This document shows positions 1-4,601 of a DNA stretch of 8,291 bases, one piece after another; position 1 is the stretch's first letter; the number at the start of each line of letters is the position of its first letter. The translations under genes and the position numbers were made by a program. Origin of the DNA: an uncultured Eubacteriales bacterium (GTDB lineage Bacteria > Bacillota > Clostridia > Christensenellales > Borkfalkiaceae); NCBI GenBank assembly GCA_902767455.1, contig CACXHH010000188.1, positions 1 to 8,291 on the forward strand. The letters are read 5' to 3'. Under the pieces are notes generated by a model that worked only from the letters and a program-made list of their open reading frames with translations, made no database searches and was not told where the DNA came from.

Positions 1-1069
1 CGAGATCGGAATAGCGAATTCCCCAACTCGGGAACTCACCCCATACCATTACGCCCGATTTGTCGCAATAATACAAATATTCGGGATCGAAAACTTTTTG
101 ATGAAGCCTGACTCCGTTGAAGCCGAGTTTTACCGTTCTTTTTATATCTTCGTCAAAATCAGTAAAGTTTTTCGGCGTGTAAACGCCGCCGTTATAATAT
201 CCTTGGTCGAGAACCATTCTCTGAAAAACCGATCTTCCGTTCAAAAAGAATTTTCTTCCGTTATACTCAACCGATCTCAATCCAAAGTAACTGTACACTT
301 TATCGCTGTTATAGGTTATAACGACGTCGTAAAGATTTCCCTTTCCCACGTCCCATAAATGCTTTTCCGAAAGTTTTATTTTAAAATTGCCGTCACATTC
401 AATACGGTCGTGGCATTCCCCTACCATACGATCTGCAAAAAATACGGCTATGTTTATCTTACCTGCGTCTTTCGTTTTTATTGCGATATCAACTGAAGGT
501 TCGTTTATATCCGTATAGTATTTTACCGAAACGATATGGTCGTTCGGAACGATTTCAAGCCAAACCGTTTGCCATATGCCTGTCGTACGAGTGTAAAAAC
601 ATCCGTAAGAATATACTTTTTCGCTCTGCTTCCCGCTTGGGATATTATCGGTAACGTCGTCGTACACCTTAACTTTCAACTCGTTTTCGCCGACCGTAAT
701 ATAATCAGTGATATCAAAAGAGAACGGCGTGTATCCGCCGATATGCCTTCCGACGTATTTACCGTTAATATAGATCTTGGCTTCTTGATCTACGGCGCCG
801 AAATGCAGTATCACGCGTTCATAGTCTGAACGATCAGGGCACGTAAAAAATCTTGAATATACGCATTCTTTAACGAATTCTTTATACGCAACGCCCGAAT
901 ATTCGGATTCTAAGCAAAAAGGCACCTGAATAGCGTGTTTTTTGTGAATTTTATCTTCGACAAAATCCAAAGACCACTCACCGTTCAGGTTGATCCATTT
1001 ATCGCGTCTTAATTGTCTGTTTGGATGGTAATCAACAATCATTTTAGTGTTGTCGGCTTTTTCTGTCAT
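1..1069 (-). CDS. Glycoside hydrolase family 2 protein (beta-galactosidase type), N-terminal 356 residues, cut by left window edge
   Basis: Reading leftward from ATG 1069-1067 the frame is open to base 1. There is no signal peptide, so the enzyme should act in the cytoplasm on imported oligosaccharides. Residues about 15-175 match the GH2 jelly-roll sugar-binding domain (WINLNGEWSLDF at 25-36, KIYINGKYVGRHIGGYTPF at 98-116, TGIWQTVWLE at 163-172). Residues about 178-268 form the immunoglobulin-like domain. The TIM barrel begins near 270 (FLNGRSVFQRMVLDQGYY at 275-292, GFNGVRLHQ at 316-324, VWGEFPSWG at 342-350). The catalytic glutamates of GH2 lie further along and are outside the window, so activity and substrate cannot be judged. 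Beta-galactosidase is the usual role for this type; beta-glucuronidase or beta-mannosidase are possible. No Shine-Dalgarno sequence is visible before the ATG; an in-frame TTG 18 bp upstream is a weaker alternative start. It is divergent from the ArsR-type regulator, its likely controller. Confidence 0.92.
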   Translation of the reverse strand, partial: MTEKADNTKMIVDYHPNRQLRRDKWINLNGEWSLDFVEDKIHKKHAIQVPFCLESEYSGVAYKEFVKECVYSRFFTCPDRSDYERVILHFGAVDQEAKIYINGKYVGRHIGGYTPFSFDITDYITVGENELKVKVYDDVTDNIPSGKQSEKVYSYGCFYTRTTGIWQTVWLEIVPNDHIVSVKYYTDINEPSVDIAIKTKDAGKINIAVFFADRMVGECHDRIECDGNFKIKLSEKHLWDVGKGNLYDVVITYNSDKVYSYFGLRSVEYNGRKFFLNGRSVFQRMVLDQGYYNGGVYTPKNFTDFDEDIKRTVKLGFNGVRLHQKVFDPEYLYYCDKSGVMVWGEFPSWGIRYSDL

Positions 1070-1130
1070 CGTGTTACAATTTAACAAAAACTGTCACAAA
1101 ACAAAATTACAGCCATATACATTTTTTTTA

Positions 1131-1159
1131 ATATTAACAAATAATCGCAGTCGAGTCAA
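1131..1159 (-). promoter_or_regulatory. Candidate sigma-A promoter for the GH2 gene
   Basis: On the minus strand a -35 box TTGACT (1159-1154) is followed after 17 bp by TAATAT (1136-1131), which matches 4 of 6 consensus bases. It would start transcription near 1124 and give a leader of about 55 nt. The -10 box sits inside a perfect TTAATATTAA palindrome (1128-1137). Moderate support from spacing and position only. Confidence 0.5.
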
Positions 1160-1162
1160 TAC

Positions 1163-1245
1163 CAATCGCGAAAAAAAAGACTTCCAATTTTTAATATTTT
1201 GAAAACGGTTTACTTGATATTTTTGGAAGCTATTAAAAACGATTG
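1163..1245. promoter_or_regulatory. Nested dyad, candidate shared operator of the divergent GH2/regulator pair
   Basis: Two inverted repeats share nearly one axis (about 1204-1205). The inner pair is CTTCCAA (1181-1187) with TTGGAAG (1223-1229). The outer pair is CAATCG (1163-1168) with CGATTG (1240-1245). The right outer arm overlaps the TTGACA -35 box of the regulator gene, and the left outer arm lies directly upstream of the GH2 -35 box. A dimeric or tetrameric repressor bound here would cover both promoters. Autoregulation by the adjacent ArsR-type protein is inferred, not shown. Confidence 0.45.
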
Positions 1246-1272
1246 ACAGTTGAATATATTATTTGTTATAAT
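1243..1272 (+). promoter_or_regulatory. Consensus sigma-A promoter of the ArsR-type regulator gene
   Basis: TTGACA (1243-1248) and TATAAT (1267-1272) are both perfect consensus hexamers with an 18-bp spacer. This is the clearest promoter in the window. Such a strong unregulated promoter fits a gene held down by its own product. Confidence 0.88.
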
Positions 1273-1281
1273 ATATCAAAA

Positions 1282-1290
1282 AAAGGAGAT
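1282..1290 (+). promoter_or_regulatory. Ribosome binding site fixing the GTG start of the regulator
   Basis: AAAGGAGAT lies 10 bp before GTG 1301. It decides the start: the frame stays open back to a TTG at 1250, but that codon lies inside the promoter spacer, upstream of any transcription start, and cannot be used. Confidence 0.85.
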
Positions 1291-1300
1291 ATTCCTAAAA

Positions 1301-2251
1301 GTGAGCGATATTTTAACGCCAAATAAAGATTTGGTTTTGTCAATAATCAATAAACAAGACGCGGAAATGATCCAAAAAATATCACACGCGCTTGACTCGC
1401 CCGCACGCATTCAGATATTGAGATCTATTCTCTATAAATCAAAAGGGCTGCAAGAATTATCCGTTGAGCTGAATATTCCCATTTCAAGTATTATGCGTCA
1501 CGTCGAAATTCTTTCAGATGCGCAGCTCGTTATCGTCAATTATCAACCGGGTCCCAAAGGTCATACGAAGTATTGCTCCCAAACTATTATGTCGTATTCC
1601 ATTTCGTTCGACGTACCGGATAACGATAAGGGTAAAAACAACGAATACGTGCTTGAAATGCCTATCGGGCTTTTTTCCGACTGCCACATCTCAGCGCCTT
1701 GCGGAATGAACGGAAAAGACGCTCAAATAGGAAAATACGACGATAAACGAACGTTTTTTCTCCCTGAACGGATCAACGCCGAACAGTTATGGTTTGACGA
1801 AGGTTACATTTCATATAACTTTGCAAAACCTACCGAAGATCACAATTATTCATCTATTAGTTTTTCTTTTGAAATTTGTTCGGAAACGATATATTACAAT
1901 AACAACTGGCCAAGCGATATTACCATATATATCAACGATATTGAAATACTGACATTTACCTCGCCCGGCGATTTCGGCGGAAGAAAAGGCGCGCATACTC
2001 CCGATTACTGGCCGACGACAAGCACTCAATTCGGGCAATTAAAAAGGATTATCGTGAACAGTTTCGGCGTATATCTCGACGGAAAACTCATTTCAAGAAG
2101 CATAACTTATAGTGCCTTAAGTATCTTTGATAATTCCGCCATCAAATTAACCATAGGAATAAAACCCGACGCCAAACATAAAGGCGGAATAAACCTTTTT
2201 GGAAGAAATTTCGGAGATTACCAGCAAGCTATCGTAATGACGATAAAATAA
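1301..2251 (+). CDS. ArsR-type winged-helix regulator with large beta-rich C-terminal domain
   Basis: The 316-residue protein starts at GTG 1301. Residues about 27-80 are an ArsR-like winged helix (ALDSPARIQILRSIL at 30-44, then LSVELNIPISSIMRHVEIL at 53-71 as the helix-turn-helix). The remaining 230 residues are far longer than in metal-sensing ArsR proteins (usually about 100 residues). They look like a beta-sandwich with motifs SDCHISAPCGM (126-136), WPSDITIYINDIEI (203-216), SPGDFGGRKG (221-230), TPDYWPTTSTQFG (233-245) and GGINLFGRNFGDY (295-307). I recognise this as the pattern of the COG4189-like predicted regulators that sit beside glycosidase genes; the ligand is unknown, and a sugar is inferred from context. 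There is no metal-site CxC motif in the helix region. No terminator follows the stop at once; the transcript could run to the hairpins at 2457-2482 or 2725-2750. Repression of itself and of GH2 is the likely role. Confidence 0.85.
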   Translation: MSDILTPNKDLVLSIINKQDAEMIQKISHALDSPARIQILRSILYKSKGLQELSVELNIPISSIMRHVEILSDAQLVIVNYQPGPKGHTKYCSQTIMSYSISFDVPDNDKGKNNEYVLEMPIGLFSDCHISAPCGMNGKDAQIGKYDDKRTFFLPERINAEQLWFDEGYISYNFAKPTEDHNYSSISFSFEICSETIYYNNNWPSDITIYINDIEILTFTSPGDFGGRKGAHTPDYWPTTSTQFGQLKRIIVNSFGVYLDGKLISRSITYSALSIFDNSAIKLTIGIKPDAKHKGGINLFGRNFGDYQQAIVMTIK

Positions 2252-2437
2252 TTTCCATCATCTCCAACTTTTTGATTATATCGATTTCATTATCGTATTC
2301 CGGCATTGTACGCCTTATTAGTGTAATCGGGTTAAAAAAAAGTGTGTCCTTGTCAAGACAAGAATCACAAAAACTTAGATAAATCCTGCATTTTTGCTGC
2401 CCCAAGTAAGAAGGTTTTGTTTCCAACGCAACCACTT
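2252..2437. other. Gene-free stretch downstream of the regulator
   Basis: I see no gene here. The only notable structure is the short inverted repeat CTTGTC/GACAAG near 2349-2362, followed on the minus strand by a run of eight T. It could end a minus-strand transcript, but the stem is only 6 bp with a 2-base loop. An open frame on the minus strand crosses this region and is treated as spurious. Confidence 0.4.
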
Positions 2438-2456
2438 CCGTCCCGCCAACGCAATA

Positions 2457-2482
2457 ATCCCGCATTTTCTGCGGGATTTTTT
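2457..2482 (+). terminator. Intrinsic terminator, hairpin with U-run
   Basis: ATCCCGCA (2457-2464) and TGCGGGAT (2470-2477) form a perfect 8-bp stem with loop TTTTC, followed by a T-run to 2482. It may end the regulator transcript about 230 nt after its stop codon. It is nested within a larger alternative stem (2438-2450 with 2485-2501). Confidence 0.7.
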
Positions 2483-2724
2483 GTGTTGGCGGAGAGGACG
2501 GTTGTTTAAGAAGCTTCCGAGGCAACGATAAACAATTGCAAGTGGCTTTGGGGCGGATTTTCCGCCCCATCGGTGTTTATGTGTTGTAAGTCAAAGCCGA
2601 GGAGGTTCGCGTGCCCGAGCGCAAGAATTCTTGAATTTATCGAATAATCTTAAGGCGCGAGGAAATACGCCGAGGGTGCCCTTTTAAGGGTTTCGGCGTT
2701 ATCCTGTCCTGCCAACACAAAAAG

Positions 2725-2750
2725 GCAGTGATTTATCATTGCTTTTTTTT
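2725..2750 (+). terminator. Intrinsic terminator with eight-T tail
   Basis: GCAGTGA (2725-2731) pairs with TCATTGC (2736-2742), including one G-U pair, with a 4-base loop, followed by eight T (2743-2750). It marks the end of plus-strand transcription before the minus-strand gene block. Confidence 0.7.
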
Positions 2751-2762
2751 ATTACGATATAT

Positions 2763-2780
2763 TAACGATAATTATCGTTA
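2763..2780. repeat. Perfect 18-bp palindrome
   Basis: TAACGATAATTATCGTTA reads the same on both strands. It lies between the convergent terminators, away from any recognised promoter. It has the form of a dimeric repressor site, but no gene start is near it, so its role is unknown. Confidence 0.6.
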
Positions 2781-2800
2781 CAACTTCATTATCTATCCAT

Positions 2801-2837
2801 AAAAAACGCGGCAAGGCTTTAAAAAAGCCTTGCCGCG
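2801..2837 (-). terminator. Strong intrinsic terminator of the minus-strand block
   Basis: CGCGGCAAGGCTTT (2807-2820) and AAAGCCTTGCCGCG (2824-2837) make a perfect 14-bp stem with a 3-base loop. On the minus strand six T follow (2806-2801). It lies just after the orphan anchor-tail fragment, where the terminator of the lost surface protein gene would be, and now probably ends the glycosyltransferase transcript. Confidence 0.88.
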
Positions 2838-2850
2838 CACGTTTTATCGA

Positions 2851-2994
2851 CTATTTGGTTTTCCTTTTCGCAAACGCAACGGCTGACAGCGCCGTAAGGA
2901 TGAGCGCAGCCGCCGCAGTCGGCGGAATAAGCCCGCCGCAACCGCCGCTCTCTTCAACCTGTGACGAAGGCGCAACGCTCGAAGGTGAAGAAGT
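2851..2994 (-). pseudogene. Orphan C-terminal cell-surface anchor tail, remnant of a deleted gene
   Basis: The minus strand from 2994 to TAG 2853-2851 encodes 47 residues. First comes a Ser/Pro-rich linker (TSSPSSVAPSSQVEE), then SGGCGG, a hydrophobic segment LIPPTAAAALILTALSAVAFA, and the basic end KRKTK. This Gly/Cys, membrane segment and basic cluster layout is typical of C-terminal sorting signals; the Gly-Cys motif recalls the MYXO-CTERM and Synergist-CTERM types, and it is not LPXTG. A TAG stop (2997-2995) directly precedes it and there is no usable start codon inside. It lies 35 bp after the glycosyltransferase stop and just before a strong terminator, so it looks like the 3' end of a secreted protein gene whose body was lost. 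The upstream sequence in the other two frames does not continue a linker, which argues against a simple frameshift. Confidence 0.7.
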
Positions 2995-3029
2995 CTATGA
3001 TTGAATACAAGTTTTTATATAAAATTATT

Positions 3030-4295
3030 TTACGAACCTTTGTGCGGGATCTGCTTCCATTGAAGATTTTTCGTAAACAGCGAAACAAAGTCAAGCAGCG
3101 CCGTTAAGAGATTGAAGAAAGGCCAAAGCAGTATCGCGACGAGATACCTTATTCCGAGACGTGGAACTCGCTTTCTTTCGAGAATGAGCAAAATCAGCCC
3201 GGAAAGCGAGGTCAGAACGTACGACACCGCCGTGAACGTTGCCGAATAAACGAGATAGGAACGCCAGACTATGAGAGCGTCGTAGCCAAACAGCGGGCTC
3301 AAAGCGACAAGAATGAGCGTCAGAAAATTCATAATGAACCCGATCGCCCCGAGCGGAAGAATACACATAGTCGCGTCATACGTAGACATTCTTTGACTTA
3401 AAGTGCGCTTTTCACGCGTGAAAATGCTTTTGAAAAGTTTCTTGAAGCGAGTGAAAAAGACTATCGTATGCCCTCTCGCCCAGCGCAGGCGCTGCCTCAT
3501 CATTACGGGAATGGTCAGCGGCTGTTCGTCGAAAAACTCCGCCTCGTCGCAATAAATTATCTTTTTACCCTCGCTCACCTGATCGGAAGTAAACTCCCAG
3601 TCCTCGGTCAGCGTGACGTATTCCCAGCCGTCTTTGATTATTTCCGACGGAAAGACGTAGCCTGTGCCGGAAATTCTCGTCGAGCAGTCAAAGAACGCTC
3701 TGCCGCGCATTTCGTAGCGACAGCACGCCGCAAAGTACATACCGTACAGTCTGGACATATAATTGTCGGCGAAGTTGGACGAATTGCGGAATGACGTTAT
3801 AATCGTGTCTTTTCCGCATGCGACGAAGGCGTCGTTCATAAGCGAAAAATACTCGGGCGGAATAACGTTGTCGGCGTTTATGCTGAAAATACCGTCAAAC
3901 GCTTGCCAGCCGTAATCTTCGTTTATGCGGCGGATAAGTTCTTTGTAAGCGTAGCCGAGGGTACACTCTTTCGGGTTGTCGTACTCGTAAACGACCGCGC
4001 CCTTTTCGCACGCTATTTTTGCGGTGTCGTCCGTGCAGTTATGCGCTATAACGAAGACGGTGAGTTTATCCTTGGGGTAATTTGATTTTGCGATACTGTC
4101 CAAAAGCCTGCCGATGACGGCTTGCTCGTTTCGCGCGCCGATCATAATGGCATAGCGCAGTTTTTCTTCGGTTTTCGGGAACCTTCTCTTAACGAAAACG
4201 CCCGAAACGACAAAAAACATCTGATATAATAGGGCAATGGTGAAAAATCCCCATAAAACTATAAGTATTGTAAAAATAATCTGTAAATATGACAT
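3030..4295 (-). CDS. Membrane glycosyltransferase family 2, processive polysaccharide synthase-like
   Basis: The 421-residue protein has an N-terminal membrane segment (about 5-31), then a cytosolic GT-A domain (about 46-275), then about three membrane segments (roughly 312-335, 345-371, 382-407). Motifs seen are the nucleotide-sugar site IGARNE (52-57), NADN (140-143, the DXD-like metal site), TED (230-232, the expected catalytic base) and QRLRW (268-272). The TED plus QxxRW pair is typical of processive inverting GT2 enzymes such as cellulose, hyaluronan and poly-GlcNAc synthases, so it probably adds beta-linked sugars to a polymer or glycolipid at the membrane. The sugar cannot be told. 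There is no PilZ domain, and no export or modification partner gene is beside it. A TATAAT lies about 30 bp upstream; no Shine-Dalgarno sequence is evident before ATG 4295. It is complete and shows no damage. Confidence 0.88.
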   Translation of the reverse strand: MSYLQIIFTILIVLWGFFTIALLYQMFFVVSGVFVKRRFPKTEEKLRYAIMIGARNEQAVIGRLLDSIAKSNYPKDKLTVFVIAHNCTDDTAKIACEKGAVVYEYDNPKECTLGYAYKELIRRINEDYGWQAFDGIFSINADNVIPPEYFSLMNDAFVACGKDTIITSFRNSSNFADNYMSRLYGMYFAACCRYEMRGRAFFDCSTRISGTGYVFPSEIIKDGWEYVTLTEDWEFTSDQVSEGKKIIYCDEAEFFDEQPLTIPVMMRQRLRWARGHTIVFFTRFKKLFKSIFTREKRTLSQRMSTYDATMCILPLGAIGFIMNFLTLILVALSPLFGYDALIVWRSYLVYSATFTAVSYVLTSLSGLILLILERKRVPRLGIRYLVAILLWPFFNLLTALLDFVSLFTKNLQWKQIPHKGS

Positions 4296-4325
4296 AACGT
4301 TTTCAGGTCTTGCGGAAAAACCTCG

Positions 4326-4355
4326 ATTATATTTTTTTGCCGTTTATAGCGTCGC
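4326..4355 (-). promoter_or_regulatory. Candidate proximal promoter of the glycosyltransferase gene
   Basis: On the minus strand a perfect TATAAT (4331-4326) lies 18 bp after a poor -35 (GCGACG, 4355-4350, 3 of 6). The start site would be near 4319, leaving a leader of about 24 nt. The weak -35 suggests an activator or low use. Confidence 0.45.
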
Positions 4356-4384
4356 TTTATACCCGCGGGGCGTACAATAACTTT

Positions 4385-4434
4385 AAAAGCAAAAATATTC
4401 TCTCCGACAAAAGCAACGCTCTCTTCGGAGAGAA
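4385..4434 (-). terminator. Hairpin with U-rich tail between GH3 and glycosyltransferase genes
   Basis: TTCTCTCCGA (4398-4407) and TCGGAGAGAA (4425-4434) form a perfect 10-bp stem with a 17-base loop. On the minus strand it is followed by TATTTTTGCTTTT. It may end the GH3 transcript, or act as an attenuator for transcripts starting at the promoter near 4519. Confidence 0.6.
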
Positions 4435-4518
4435 ATATTCATCGGAACGTGCTGAAAGTGTAAGTGAAAACACATTGCGACAACCACGCCACACAGTGAT
4501 TTTCACATTTTCAAAACA

Positions 4519-4548
4519 ATTATATCACATTTCTTCACAATAAGTAAA
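4519..4548 (-). promoter_or_regulatory. Extended -10 promoter in the GH3-glycosyltransferase gap
   Basis: On the minus strand TGATATAAT (4527-4519) is a perfect -10 with a TGn extension. TTTACT (4548-4543, 4 of 6) lies 18 bp upstream. A transcript from about 4512 would first fold GTGAAAA/TTTTCAC (4506-4500 with 4470-4464), then meet the terminator-like hairpin at 4434-4398, before reaching the glycosyltransferase gene at 4295. Confidence 0.55.
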
Positions 4549-4601
4549 TGAAATATACGCTTAATTGTCATTTGAACTATAAATGTTCGTTGTTTTTTCA
4601 A

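Larger units (their letters stand above)
2438..2750 (+). ncRNA. Candidate structured RNA or small interspersed repeat element
   Basis: The stretch is rich in helices and ends in an intrinsic terminator. CCGTCC (2438-2443) and CCGCCAAC (2443-2450) can pair with GGACGG (2496-2501) and GTTGGCGG (2485-2492), enclosing a terminator hairpin. The same right arm (2478-2492) can instead pair over 15 contiguous positions with 2709-2723; TTTTTGTGTTGGC against GCCAACACAAAAA is a perfect 13 bp, closing a 216-nt domain. Inside are GGGGCGGA/TCCGCCCC (about 2550-2569), the palindrome CAAGAATTCTTG (2622-2633) and ACGCCGA/TCGGCGT near 2663-2693. It could be a 3' UTR regulatory RNA of the regulator gene, an independent small RNA, or a MITE-like element with 13-bp terminal inverted repeats (2478-2723). 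No known RNA family is recognised, and no plus-strand gene follows for it to control. Confidence 0.35.

Noticed and set aside
1250..1300. TTG 1250 as an earlier start of the regulator
   Set aside because: It falls between the -35 and -10 boxes, upstream of the transcription start; GTG 1301 has the ribosome site.
2400..2460. Possible tRNA 3' end (TCCCGCCAACGCA)
   Set aside because: No T-loop TTCRA, no matching acceptor arm or anticodon arm upstream.
2229..2570. A 113-codon open frame on the minus strand across the gene-free middle and the end of the regulator gene
   Set aside because: No ribosome site, no recognisable domain, it runs through the terminator hairpin at 2457-2482 and overlaps the regulator gene in antisense; best read as a chance frame in a structured element.
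2597..2710. Possible lysine riboswitch, from the GGCGCGAGGAAATACGCCGA-like stretch
   Set aside because: Only short pieces resemble the L-box core, the full five-helix layout cannot be drawn, and no lysine gene follows on the plus strand.
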